A stretch of 64,000 nucleotides of DNA from Marichromatium purpuratum 984 (GCF_000224005.2 NZ_CP007031.1:1289501-1353500); one strand, 5' to 3'. Shown: positions 8,336 to 16,953, counted from the stretch's first letter. The notes: generated by a model from the letters alone, not told the origin. Numbers and translations: made by a program.

Positions 8336-11161
8336 TTATGAATTGGCTGCGGCGGGTGCGTCAGTGGCCTCGGACTTGGGGCGTGGCGCGGTCAGAAACG
8401 ACATGCGGTAGATACTGCCGAGGATGCGGCGGCTGCTCTGGGCGGGGGGGCGCCCTTGCATGACCCCGAACCAGACGTCGTCGACGAAGAGTTGCGCGAA
8501 GGACAGAAAGGCGTCCGCCAGCGTTTCCTCGGGGCGATTCTTGGCGCTGGCGATCTTGTTCTTGCGCGCCAGGTTGGTTTCAAGCTCTCCGGCGACTGAC
8601 ATGGCGAGTGATTCCGGGTCGCGTTGCCCCAGACGCCAAGCACCGATCGCCGTTTTCAGGCAGAGGTTGAAGGTCAGCATCTCCTCGTTCGTGGAGGCAC
8701 TGCCGTGCGGGCGTTGCTGGATGCGGGCCGCCGCGTGTCCCAACCTGACCAATGGGGCTTCGGTGTCGCTCATGCTGTTTTCCTCGATACATTGCTCGAA
8801 TTCGCGCTTGAAGCGCAGGGTGCGATCCGGCTTCCCGCTCCTGGCCGCCTCGTGTAGAGACGACCAGGTCAGGCAGATTGCGCCCAACCGTGTCGCGGGT
8901 CGCGTGTAACGGTCGAAGACCTCGAATCCCAACCCATTGGTGTCCAGAATGAGCTGGGCCGTCTCCAGGCGTTCGATGGCTGCTGGAACCTGCTCGATGC
9001 GCAGTCGACGACCGCCGATCAGATCGGCCAGTCGGCGTGGCATGGCGTCATAGGCGAAGAAGGCCTTTTCGTTCGTTGGCAATCCGCGAAACAGGTGCAG
9101 GGGGCGGCCGATCCGCAGCGCACTGCGCAGCAAGAGGTGCAGCAGTGCGGTCTGCTCCTCTGTCTTCACTGGAACGCGTTCGAAGCGGGCGACACGGAAG
9201 CGCTGGCGATAGGCGTCCAGCCCCGAGTAGACCTTGCCCTTTGCCACTTGCTCGCGCGCCAGATCGAAGACCGACAGCGACTGGAAGTCACGCTCGTTGT
9301 CGAGCACGAGCCCGGCGAACAGGCCGGTCGTCGAGGACATGGACAGCAGGGTGGGAATGCCGTCCGGCCTGCCACCGGCATTGGCATGGACGACGCTGCG
9401 CAGTCGATGCTCGGCATAGGAGACTGGAGCAATGTGCGTTTCGCCGGTGGCCGAGTCGATGTTCTCGAGCCGTCCGTCTCGCCCCGAGAAGGCGGACTTC
9501 TTCACCTCGTACAACTTGTCGGAGTCTTTGAACGTCGCATCCTTGCGCACCGGCATGTCGGTGATAAGGCAGCGTTTACCCAGGTTCGCTGGGGCTGCCA
9601 TGCGCTTGTTGTCGAGTCGCTCGGCAAAATGCGACACCACTGCATCGAGGCGGCTTTCTCCCTGAGCCAAGATGCTGTCACGCAGGCCGGGCTGGTCGTC
9701 CGTGCCTTCCAGCCAGTGGTGCAGCAACCCACCAGTCCCCCAAATGTCGGCGTACAGATCCGGGTTGGTGGTGGCGCGCTGTGTCGCCCAGAGGCTGGTG
9801 AAGGTGCGTCGTGATGCGGCGTCCTCGATCGCGCTCAACCAGGCGGGTCGCTCCTCTGCGATGACATCGAGCACGGCCTGCTCGCGTGCGTCATAGCTCG
9901 GCAGTTGTTTCACCGCCTTGTAGTTGAGGAGCAGGGCGAGGTGTGCGGCCGATCTCAGGGCGTGTTGGGCATTGCCCGACAAGGCTTCTGGGTTGGGGTA
10001 GGGGGTGATGGTCTGTCCCTGTCCCTTCGGCCAGTTGGGTTCCAGGCCGATGCAGCCAAGGAGTTCGTCGAGTGCTCGGGTGATGGCCTCGTTGGCGAGG
10101 GTCGACTTGACCCGGAAGAGTGCGGCGAGGTCGCGCCCTTCCAGTTTCGACGAGAGAAAGTCCGTCAGTTGCTCATGGTCCGGCTGTGAGTCCAGGATTT
10201 CAGGCAGACCGCGATTGGAGACATTGATGCGGAGTCCGAAAAGCTTGCGTCCGAGAAACCGTCGCACCTTGCGGATTGCGGTGTCGCGGATCTCATTTGC
10301 TTGCGCGGCGGGAACCAGCATGACCAGCCGTCCGTCCTGATGCCCCTCGATGAGTGGCGGCACGGGTTTACAGCAGGCGGACAGGGCGCGCTGCAGTTCA
10401 TCGACGAGAAAGGGGTGGTGCGGATCGAACAGGTCGATCAGTGTCCAGTGACGCAGCAGGTCGCTGTCGAGCGCGCCGTCCTTGCGCAGACGCTCCAGCA
10501 CCGCATCGATGCCTTCCTTGAGCCAGAGTCCGTCGAGCTTGTCGGCCAGCGCGACATAGCGCATCAAGCTCGAGAAACGCCGGGGCGGATACTCCGCCGG
10601 CGGGCTGCGATGCGCCTGGGTGGTTTCTACATGCTCGATGAGAAATCGCACCTGGTCCGCTGTCAGGGCATCGCCGGTGAACTGGTCGAGCCCGTATTGC
10701 GCCCAACGCTCGGCGATTGCCTCCAGTGACAGCAGCGTGCCACGTGGAAGACAGAGATCCTTGTCGATGTCATGCACGAAGGCGATGGCCGCCTGGATAC
10801 GCAGCTCTGCACGCAGTTCATCCAGGTCGATGTCCGGGGTACGCTCCAGGATGTCGAGTGCGGCGAAGATCAGGGCGCCACGCGTCACCGAGAGCAAGTG
10901 ATCGAGCAGGGTGATGTTGGCGCTTTCGGCATAGCGCGCATTCTTGACGGGGTCGGGGTCATATCCTCCCTTGCCGCTGATGGACATGAGGTGCACGACC
11001 CGCGTGTCGATGATCTTTCCCGCGTTCAGATCCCTCTGTTTCTTCTGATCGAGCACGTGACCCTTGCGGTCTTTCAAGACGAAAGGCTCGACGACTTCGG
11101 TCATCAACGCCTGATAGACGTCTGCGGCCACTTGGCTGGCCAGGGTGAGTGAATCGCTCAT
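8336..11161 (-). CDS. cas10d: Type I-D large subunit Cas10d (Csc3) with HD nuclease domain
   Basis: A 941-residue protein, the I-D signature gene. An N-terminal HD phosphohydrolase domain is visible, with His88 in LLDHLL and the HD pair His130-Asp131 in FVHDIDKDL. A large Cas10-like polymerase/palm region follows, without an obvious GGDD motif, so cyclic oligoadenylate synthesis is not expected. In I-D effectors Cas10d is the large Cascade subunit and brings the HD nuclease that canonical Cas3 carries elsewhere. The separate helicase downstream lacks HD, so the split is consistent. The ATG overlaps the cas6 stop by 4 bp. Confidence 0.92.
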   Translation of the reverse strand: MSDSLTLASQVAADVYQALMTEVVEPFVLKDRKGHVLDQKKQRDLNAGKIIDTRVVHLMSISGKGGYDPDPVKNARYAESANITLLDHLLSVTRGALIFAALDILERTPDIDLDELRAELRIQAAIAFVHDIDKDLCLPRGTLLSLEAIAERWAQYGLDQFTGDALTADQVRFLIEHVETTQAHRSPPAEYPPRRFSSLMRYVALADKLDGLWLKEGIDAVLERLRKDGALDSDLLRHWTLIDLFDPHHPFLVDELQRALSACCKPVPPLIEGHQDGRLVMLVPAAQANEIRDTAIRKVRRFLGRKLFGLRINVSNRGLPEILDSQPDHEQLTDFLSSKLEGRDLAALFRVKSTLANEAITRALDELLGCIGLEPNWPKGQGQTITPYPNPEALSGNAQHALRSAAHLALLLNYKAVKQLPSYDAREQAVLDVIAEERPAWLSAIEDAASRRTFTSLWATQRATTNPDLYADIWGTGGLLHHWLEGTDDQPGLRDSILAQGESRLDAVVSHFAERLDNKRMAAPANLGKRCLITDMPVRKDATFKDSDKLYEVKKSAFSGRDGRLENIDSATGETHIAPVSYAEHRLRSVVHANAGGRPDGIPTLLSMSSTTGLFAGLVLDNERDFQSLSVFDLAREQVAKGKVYSGLDAYRQRFRVARFERVPVKTEEQTALLHLLLRSALRIGRPLHLFRGLPTNEKAFFAYDAMPRRLADLIGGRRLRIEQVPAAIERLETAQLILDTNGLGFEVFDRYTRPATRLGAICLTWSSLHEAARSGKPDRTLRFKREFEQCIEENSMSDTEAPLVRLGHAAARIQQRPHGSASTNEEMLTFNLCLKTAIGAWRLGQRDPESLAMSVAGELETNLARKNKIASAKNRPEETLADAFLSFAQLFVDDVWFGVMQGRPPAQSSRRILGSIYRMSFLTAPRPKSEATDAPAAANS

Positions 11162-11892
11162 CGTCCCACCCCGTCCTCGGCCAGACCGATGCAGCCGAAT
11201 CCGTTGCGGGTCTTTTCGCCAAGGCCCGTATACCAGGCCAGGAGCAGGTCCTCGCGGCTGCCGGCGAGCACCAGAGGTGCGCTCATCCCGATGACGAAGG
11301 CCGAGTGTCCATTACGCATGCGTTTGGTACTCACCAGCACCGAGTGCCGAGGGTTGGCGCGCAGGTAGAGGCTGTCGGGATGAACCTCCAAGGCGACCTC
11401 ACGGCCGGCGATACGGCTCAGGCGTGTGTTGACCGCCGCGGAGAGGTCGAAGGCGTCGAGGCGTGTATGCCAACGCTTGCCGGGTGCCGAGCGGTCCCGG
11501 ATCACGATGGGGGAGAGGGTGAGAACACCTAGCGTGGCTTGCTCGGACAGCATCGGTGGTGACTCGTGCACGAGGGTTGCCGAGGTGAAGTCGAGCAACT
11601 CGCCCGTTGTGGTGCGCGCATGGCGCAGTGCGCTGATCTCGAATGCGGCCAGGATCGCGGCCAGCTCCGCGCTCGGGGTAGAGACGACAAGGGTGTGCGC
11701 CCGCCCTTGGTGCTGGTTGTGGAAGCCGAGCGGGGCAAAGGTCCACGGTTGGGCCGATGCGCCGATGACCTGATCCGGCCGGGCGCCGCTCTCGATCCAG
11801 GCGTTGATTAGGGTGTCGTGGATGAGGTCTTGATGACGGTAGTCCGCCTGCTCTCCAGGTCGAAGCTGTAAGCGAACCCTGTGCATGTCCAT
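11158..11892 (-). CDS. cas6: CRISPR RNA endoribonuclease Cas6
   Basis: A 244-residue RAMP protein with the C-terminal glycine-rich loop typical of Cas6 (GLGEKTRNGFGCIGL, near residues 222-236). Cas6 cuts the pre-crRNA within each repeat. The conserved 7-bp stem of this array's repeat is a plausible recognition structure. Histidines near the N terminus (DYRHQDLIHDT) are candidates for the catalytic base. The ATG at 11892 has AGGGA at a suitable distance; a second in-frame ATG at 11886 is possible. It is the first gene of the operon, whereas I-D operons usually place cas6 after csc1. Confidence 0.9.
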   Translation of the reverse strand: MDMHRVRLQLRPGEQADYRHQDLIHDTLINAWIESGARPDQVIGASAQPWTFAPLGFHNQHQGRAHTLVVSTPSAELAAILAAFEISALRHARTTTGELLDFTSATLVHESPPMLSEQATLGVLTLSPIVIRDRSAPGKRWHTRLDAFDLSAAVNTRLSRIAGREVALEVHPDSLYLRANPRHSVLVSTKRMRNGHSAFVIGMSAPLVLAGSREDLLLAWYTGLGEKTRNGFGCIGLAEDGVGR

Positions 11893-11914
11893 GGCGATAT
11901 CCCTTGATGGAGGC

Positions 11915-11929
11915 TACACTTTGAGTGTA
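11915..11929. promoter_or_regulatory. Perfect dyad, candidate WYL-regulator operator
   Basis: TACACTTTGAGTGTA: two perfect 6-bp arms around a TTG centre, in the 74-bp gap between the divergent cas6 and WYL genes. The right arm, read on the minus strand, coincides with the predicted cas -10 box, so a bound protein would block the cas promoter. Two direct copies of TAAGCAA (11928-11934 and 11947-11953) lie beside it. Assignment to the neighbouring WYL protein is inference. Confidence 0.6.
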
Positions 11930-11953
11930 AGCAAAAGCATCAACCATAAGCAA
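11924..11953 (-). promoter_or_regulatory. Predicted cas operon promoter
   Basis: Minus-strand TTGCTT (11953-11948) and TACACT (11929-11924) are separated by 18 bp. This gives a start near 11917 and a leader of about 25 nt to the cas6 ATG, with an AGGGA ribosome-binding site. The hexamers are moderate matches to sigma70 consensus. Confidence 0.45.
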
Positions 11954-11966
11954 GGCATTGCCTGAC

Positions 11967-12773
11967 ATGAAACATGACATCATTAGGCGCTTCGCTTTCA
12001 TCGAGACCCGCCTTTTATGGGGCGGAGGGTTCACCGCCAAAGAGCTTGCCCTGGAGTTCGGTATCGCTCGCCAGAATGCCCAAGGCACGATCCAGGCCTA
12101 TCAACGAGAGCATCCGGGGCAGATGCGCCATGATCGACGCCTGCGTCGTCAGGTCGCGACAGAGAGCTTCGAGGCGGTCTACATTCGCGACGATGTCGCG
12201 CGATTTCTCGACTATCAGCGTGCCGTCAATCATCTCGGTTATTTCTATGAGGAGCGGGACTGGAGTGATCTGCCCTTTCAGGATGCCGACATGCTGGTCC
12301 GTCCTCTCTATGCCCCTGGCGCGCTGCGTGTCGTGCTTGAGGCGCTCCGACAGGAAAGGGCCGTGGAGATCGGCTACTGGTCGAAAAGCAGGACGCGTTC
12401 CCGCCTGATCTCACCGCATCACCTGGTGTTCGCCGACGGTCGTTATCACTTCCGGGCGTATTGCCACGACTCATCCAGGTTTCTCGATTTCGTCCTGAGC
12501 CGAGTGATGGAGGCCACTCCAAGCGATGAGCGGGGGATGTCGAGCGAAGAGGATCATGATTGGCATTGTCAGCAAGAGCTGACCTTCGAGATCAACCCCG
12601 ATTTGCCGCAGGCCGCTCAGGAAGCGCTCAGGCTGGACTTTCTTCCCGTGAACGGCGAGCTGTTGCGTGTTCCTGGCGTGCGCGTGGCGCTGCAGCACTA
12701 TGTGCGGAGGCGTCTTTGCCGCAACGATTGGCGCTTCGGTGTGCCCCGGTGGGTCGAGGTCGGTGCGAGTTGA
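11967..12773 (+). CDS. WYL-domain transcriptional regulator, probable cas operon regulator
   Basis: A 268-residue protein from ATG 11967, with AAGG 11 nt upstream; a TTG start at 11958 would add three residues. The N-terminal part (about 1-60) contains a helix-turn-helix (FTAKELALEFGIARQNAQGTI). The middle and C-terminal parts fit a WYL ligand-sensing domain (EIGYWSKSRTRSRLISPHHL, then YHFRAYCHDSSRF), followed by a WCX-like tail. WYL proteins sense nucleic acids or nucleotides in several defence loci, and one is reported to repress an I-D cas operon in a cyanobacterium. It is divergent from cas6 and shares a 74-bp intergenic region with the dyad at 11915-11929, which suggests control of both genes. 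Confidence 0.85.
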   Translation: MKHDIIRRFAFIETRLLWGGGFTAKELALEFGIARQNAQGTIQAYQREHPGQMRHDRRLRRQVATESFEAVYIRDDVARFLDYQRAVNHLGYFYEERDWSDLPFQDADMLVRPLYAPGALRVVLEALRQERAVEIGYWSKSRTRSRLISPHHLVFADGRYHFRAYCHDSSRFLDFVLSRVMEATPSDERGMSSEEDHDWHCQQELTFEINPDLPQAAQEALRLDFLPVNGELLRVPGVRVALQHYVRRRLCRNDWRFGVPRWVEVGAS

Positions 12774-12837
12774 GCGCGGCGCGCGATTGGACCTGTCGGG
12801 ACGTATCGTTGTCGGCGTTGGCTGTGTATCGAGATTG

Positions 12838-12861
12838 ACGGCGACTCGGGTGGGTCGCCGT
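12838..12861. terminator. Hairpin terminator between convergent genes
   Basis: ACGGCGAC (12838-12845) pairs perfectly with GTCGCCGT (12854-12861) across an 8-nt loop and is followed by CGGTTTTG on the plus strand. It lies between the stop of the WYL gene and that of the convergent membrane-protein gene and could serve both. Confidence 0.65.
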
Positions 12862-12887
12862 CGGTTTTGCGTGGAGCGTGAGCTGTT

Positions 12888-13598
12888 TCAATCGAAGGGC
12901 AGGATCAGTCGGTCGTCGATCTCGCAGGCGCCTTGTTCGCAGTCCGGGTTGGCGGTGCCGCCGCCGTCCGGGTAGTGCACGAGCGTGACCGAGAGGTGGC
13001 GCCAGTCGGCGCCGATCCGCCATTCCTTGCCTGGACCCGGCAGGGTCTGGCGGCCCGGGATCAGGGGGCGAGCGCGGGTTGCGGCGACGGCCGGGGTGAT
13101 CGTCCGACCCTGGGTGTCGACCGGGGTGAACTCGACATGAGCGCTACCGGCTCGGGCATCCGTCGTGGTGGGGACGCAGAGGATGACCGACTCGATAGCG
13201 AGCAAGTCGCCTGGCTTGGCCTCCAGTGGTTGACCGGCCTCGATCAGCCAGGCGTTCCGGTTGACCTCGACCAGTAGCGCGTCGATGGCGATGGCCGGTG
13301 GCGTGTCGCCCGGGCCGCTCGTCGCTCGGCACTCGGGTGTCTGTGGCACCGTCGGTGCGGCGGTCGAGCCGAGTGGCGTGCCGTCGGATGGCTGTTCCGG
13401 GGGCGTTGGCGGATACAGCAGCAATCCGCTCAGGGTCAGCCCGGCGCCGATCAGCAAGGCCCATCGTTGGCGGACGCGGGAGAGTTCGAGCATGCGACCG
13501 ATCCTGCCGACCAGGGCGAGCAGCAGCAGGAGCAATCCGGCGAGGACGAGCAGCGACGCCGGATGACCGATCAGCAGCGGTGAGATGTCCAGTGCCAT
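12888..13598 (-). CDS. Hypothetical membrane-anchored periplasmic protein
   Basis: I do not recognise a family. The 236-residue protein starts MALDISPLLIGHP and has two hydrophobic segments (about 10-30 and 43-62), then a long polar C-terminal part rich in Pro, Thr and Gly. That part contains several cysteines (PECRATS, VILCVP and CEQGAC), consistent with a periplasmic domain with disulfides. It follows the DUF2235 gene by 23 bp on the same strand, so the two are probably co-transcribed. The start at 13598 was chosen because the longer frame upstream only repeats antisense material of the DUF2235 gene. Confidence 0.65.
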   Translation of the reverse strand: MALDISPLLIGHPASLLVLAGLLLLLLALVGRIGRMLELSRVRQRWALLIGAGLTLSGLLLYPPTPPEQPSDGTPLGSTAAPTVPQTPECRATSGPGDTPPAIAIDALLVEVNRNAWLIEAGQPLEAKPGDLLAIESVILCVPTTTDARAGSAHVEFTPVDTQGRTITPAVAATRARPLIPGRQTLPGPGKEWRIGADWRHLSVTLVHYPDGGGTANPDCEQGACEIDDRLILPFD

Positions 13599-13621
13599 GT
13601 CGAGGACTCCCGTGCCGGGAC

Positions 13622-15235
13622 TCAGCTCAGCCGACTGATCCTCAGCCGGATCTGTCCCGCGTTGTTGTCGTAATGATCCGGCGCATCGTTGGCATAGCAC
13701 AGCAGCATGCCGCTTGCCGGTGGTTGGAAGCGCTCGGCTGGATGGGCGCCGAGGCGGAAGCGATGGCGGGTGCCGTCTGCCTCGTGGATCTCGCCGACCA
13801 GCTCGAACCAGTTGGCCTCCGGGTTCTGGCGCTGATTCTCGAACAGGTGGATCACCGGGCGGAGCAGGCGGCGCAGGCCGCGCAGATCCTGCCGGTCCCA
13901 GCCATCGGCCGAGCAGGGTGGCAGTTCGCCGTCCTGCCAGACCTGGGTCGGGCTGAGTGCGAAGGCGTAGGTCGCGCCGGCCTCGAGGTGGAGCCGCCAG
14001 GACTGCTCGACGAGATCGCGGGTGCGGGCGGCGACCTCGACCTCGACGTCCTGACCGGGGGCAAGGCGACCGTCGGCCGGCAGTTCGACGAGCGGGTTGG
14101 GATGATCCTCGGCCCAGCGATCGAGGGTGGCGGCGAAGGGGGCGAGCGGCTGCGGCCGCCACCACGGGCAGTCGCGCCAGCGCTGGCCGACGCTGGTATG
14201 GAGGTCCACCTGCTGATGCGGGGCGTGGGCCTGGAGTCGGGGACGTGTCTCGCGGTGCAGGCGCGCCGGGTCGCGCTCACCCGGGGAGTAGGGAAAGGGG
14301 ATCTCGTTGTCGACGAAGATGCAGGGATCCTCGGGGGCCAGGCCCTCGAGGACCGGTGCCTTGCGCTTGAAGTGGCCGCTGACATCGATCTCGATGTGTC
14401 GGGTGTCGCTCTCCAGACCGAGGTCGCCGGCCTGCTCGAGCATCCAGCGCAGGGTAATGCTCGAGAGCCCGCGCTTGACGAAGCTGCCGCCACCGATACA
14501 GCCGTGGTCGCCGGGAAACCAGGTCTCGCGCACCTGGGTGCGCATCGGGTCCTCGGCATCGGCGAGAGTGACCATGAATGGAGCGCGGGCCTCGTCGATC
14601 GCGACGGCATGGGCGACCTGTTCGACGTGCGCGCCGATGCGGTTGTTGTGGAAGCGGTAGCGGCGGTTGAGCGCGCGGTCGAGGGTCAGTCCGGGGATCA
14701 TGTCGGGGAAGCCGAGGCTGCCGACCGTGTCCCAGCAACCGAGCAGGCGGATCGCTACCGGTTGCGGGTCGTGACGATCACGAAACGCGCGGTAACGGGC
14801 GACCTCGTCGCTGTCGGCGTCGGGGTCACGATAGAACTCGTAGGCCTCGCGGATATAGCGCAGCTGGTGGTGCTGCAGCAGGCCGGCGGCGCCGATCAGC
14901 CCGGCGAGGCTGCGTACCGTGTAGGCGCCACGGCTGAAGCCGAACAGATAGATCTCGTCGTCGGGTTGATGGTTGAGCACCAGGAAGCGGTAGGCGTCCA
15001 TGATGTTCTTGTCGATGCCGCGCCCGATGACTCCACCGATGATGGCGGTGAGTTCGCGGGTGATCAGGCCGACGCCGCCCTCGGCGCCGACGCCCTCGTC
15101 GTAATAGACGACCTGCTCGGTCGCCGGGTCGCGGCCCTGGGGGAGCACTGCCTGGGCGAGCTGGACGACATTGGTGGGGTAGTCGGACTCGAGGTGTTGC
15201 CAGGTGCCGTCGCAGCAGACGATGAGCCGTTTCAT
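13622..15235 (-). CDS. DUF2235 domain alpha/beta-hydrolase (Tle1-like phospholipase family)
   Basis: A 537-residue protein starting MKRLIVCCDGTWQ, the characteristic beginning of DUF2235 proteins. The nucleophile elbow FGFSRGAYTVRSLAGL places the likely catalytic Ser at 101, followed by GCWDTVGSLGFP and the conserved WFPGDHGCIGGG segment near residues 275-290. DUF2235 includes type VI secretion phospholipase effectors (Tle1) and many uncharacterised hydrolases. No vgrG, PAAR or other T6SS gene is nearby. The C-terminal region (about 400-537) is extra and resembles no family I know. It forms an apparent pair with the downstream membrane protein and lies next to the CRISPR locus. A start 47 codons upstream is possible, but those codons look non-coding. 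Confidence 0.85.
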   Translation of the reverse strand: MKRLIVCCDGTWQHLESDYPTNVVQLAQAVLPQGRDPATEQVVYYDEGVGAEGGVGLITRELTAIIGGVIGRGIDKNIMDAYRFLVLNHQPDDEIYLFGFSRGAYTVRSLAGLIGAAGLLQHHQLRYIREAYEFYRDPDADSDEVARYRAFRDRHDPQPVAIRLLGCWDTVGSLGFPDMIPGLTLDRALNRRYRFHNNRIGAHVEQVAHAVAIDEARAPFMVTLADAEDPMRTQVRETWFPGDHGCIGGGSFVKRGLSSITLRWMLEQAGDLGLESDTRHIEIDVSGHFKRKAPVLEGLAPEDPCIFVDNEIPFPYSPGERDPARLHRETRPRLQAHAPHQQVDLHTSVGQRWRDCPWWRPQPLAPFAATLDRWAEDHPNPLVELPADGRLAPGQDVEVEVAARTRDLVEQSWRLHLEAGATYAFALSPTQVWQDGELPPCSADGWDRQDLRGLRRLLRPVIHLFENQRQNPEANWFELVGEIHEADGTRHRFRLGAHPAERFQPPASGMLLCYANDAPDHYDNNAGQIRLRISRLS

Positions 15236-15588
15236 GCGTGGATCCTCGTGTATCTGCAGTTGTGTTGCTGACGCTGACGACTGAAAGCATAGGCATGCAG
15301 CAGTCTTTGTACACGAAAAGCTTTCTTCGACTGGCCCTCGTCCCCCCTTCTTCCGCCGTCTGGTCCTGGGCGGCACGCGGCACTCGCCGTCGCCGCTAGT
15401 GCGCCCTATCGCCTCGCGCTTGCTCGATCTGGTAGCCTGCCAATCGGCCCTGTCTCGACCGCCCGGCCCGATCTCGCTCGACCCCCGGTCGGGGATACCC
15501 CATTGAGTGGCACACGCGCTCGGTACGCACCGTAGCGCTGTGCCTGTGACTGACCTTCCCGAGGAGGCACGCCCTGATCGCGTGCTCG
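15236..15588. other. Divergent intergenic region, 353 bp
   Basis: It separates the minus-strand DUF2235 gene from the plus-strand nitroreductase. It should carry promoters for both, but I found no convincing -35/-10 pair, repeat or RNA gene. A GAGGAGG sequence at 15561-15567 lies 21 nt before the nitroreductase ATG, too far for that start. Confidence 0.4.
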
Positions 15589-16248
15589 ATGCCGATGAAC
15601 ATTGCCCATTACGCCCAGACCCGTCACGCCACCAAGGCCTTCGATCCCGAGCGCCGCATCCCCGAGGCCGAGATCGAGATGCTGCGCACGCTGTTGCGCC
15701 ACGCCCCTTCGTCGGTCAACGCCCAGCCGTGGCACTTCGTCATCGCCGCCACCGAGTCCGGCAAGGCGCGGGTGAGCGTGTCCACCGAGGCCGGCCACAC
15801 CTACAACACGCCGAAGGTTGTCGATGCCTCGCACGTGGTCGTCCTCTGCGCGCGCACCGCGGTCGATGACGATTATCTCGAGCACCTGTTGGCGCAGGAG
15901 CGTGCCGATGGTCGTTTCCCGACCGAGGAGGCCGAGGCGCGTCAGCGGGCCACCCGGGGGTTCTATGTCGGCTTGCATCGTGATGAACTCGGCGATCTCG
16001 ATCAATGGGCCGAGAAGCAGGTCTATCTGGCGCTCGGCTCGCTCCTGCTCGGGGCCGCGACCCTGGGCATCGATGCCTGCCCAATCGAGGGTTTCAATCG
16101 CGAGGTGCTCGATGTCGAACTCGGTCTGCGCGCGCGTGGGCTGAGTGCCGTGGTGCTGGTCGCACTCGGCTATCGCGCCGAGGCTGACTTCAACGCCGGA
16201 CTGCCGAAATCGCGCCTTCCAGAACAGGAAGTGTTCAGTGATTTGTGA
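15589..16248 (+). CDS. NAD(P)H-dependent nitroreductase, NfsB-like
   Basis: A 219-residue flavoprotein of the nitroreductase superfamily. N-terminal ARHATKAFDP-like residues (QTRHATKAFDPERRI) correspond to the FMN phosphate-binding region, followed by HAPSSVNAQPWHFVIAA, and the C-terminal part includes GIDACPIEGFN, as in NfsB/dihydropteridine reductase relatives. It likely reduces nitroaromatics or quinones with two-electron chemistry. The start is uncertain: ATGs at 15589 and 15595 are in frame and neither has a close ribosome-binding site. It is monocistronic as far as visible. Confidence 0.88.
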   Translation: MPMNIAHYAQTRHATKAFDPERRIPEAEIEMLRTLLRHAPSSVNAQPWHFVIAATESGKARVSVSTEAGHTYNTPKVVDASHVVVLCARTAVDDDYLEHLLAQERADGRFPTEEAEARQRATRGFYVGLHRDELGDLDQWAEKQVYLALGSLLLGAATLGIDACPIEGFNREVLDVELGLRARGLSAVVLVALGYRAEADFNAGLPKSRLPEQEVFSDL

Positions 16249-16584
16249 TCTTGAAACAATCTAGTCTCAAGCCGCTGTTTTAAAAGAGCGTAAATTAATC
16301 TGACGTAAACTTTAAGTGTTCGACTCTGTGCTCCTCAATGAGGTTTCTGAGTCGTTGAGTTGCTCCTTGTCTCAGTGCTTTTTCGTCTTTTTGTGTGCGA
16401 ATTTTCTGCGATCTTGGGTTGGTATGCCATAAAAAGCTTAATTTTCAGGGTGTCAATCATATCGACGTAAACAATTCGTGCTCTTTTCGCCATCGTCGAC
16501 GTTGGGCATGCCATCAGCGCGGCTTTCGCCACTGGCTCGATGTCGACTGTCATCAACCCTCCATGAACGCGAGTCCTGATCGAG
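16249..16584. other. AT-rich intergenic region, 336 bp
   Basis: Base composition drops sharply here compared with the genes on both sides. A 73-codon minus-strand frame (16335-16556) exists but matches no family and looks incidental. T-rich tracts occur near 16380-16400. The region probably holds the lrgAB promoter and may be a remnant of transferred DNA. No RNA gene was recognised. Confidence 0.4.
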
Positions 16585-16953
16585 ATGATTGAGGCCCTGA
16601 CCCTGATCCTGACCTGTCAGCTGCTGGGCGAGAGCATCGTCCTGCTGTTCGGATGGCCGCTTCCCGGACCGGTGCTGGGCATGCTGCTGCTGTTTATGCT
16701 ACTGGTGGTGCGCGGAGGGCTCGCCGAGCGCGTTGCCGAGACCGCCGACGGGCTGCTCGCACACCTGCCGCTGCTGTTCATCCCCGCCGGAGTCGGGGTG
16801 ATGGTCCACTGGGAATTGCTGTATGGCCATTGGCAGGCGCTGGGCGCGGCGCTGTTGCTCGGTACCCTGATCACCCTGGTGGCCACGGCGCTGGCCATGC
16901 AGGGCACGCTGTGGGTGGTGCGTCGAGTACAGGACGCGAGGGCGCGGTCGTGA
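16585..16953 (+). CDS. lrgA: CidA/LrgA family membrane protein
   Basis: A 122-residue protein with four hydrophobic segments and the family pattern GWPLPGPVLGMLLLFMLL near the N terminus and LLFIPAGVGVM in the middle. LrgA/CidA proteins are holin-like membrane proteins implicated in control of cell lysis or in transport of small metabolites such as pyruvate. It is followed directly by its usual partner lrgB, with overlapping stop and start (GTGA). The length is normal for the family. Confidence 0.9.
   Translation: MIEALTLILTCQLLGESIVLLFGWPLPGPVLGMLLLFMLLVVRGGLAERVAETADGLLAHLPLLFIPAGVGVMVHWELLYGHWQALGAALLLGTLITLVATALAMQGTLWVVRRVQDARARS

Noticed and set aside
16335-16556. 73-residue minus-strand protein in the AT-rich gap
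   Set aside because: There is no ribosome-binding site and no recognisable family; composition looks non-coding.
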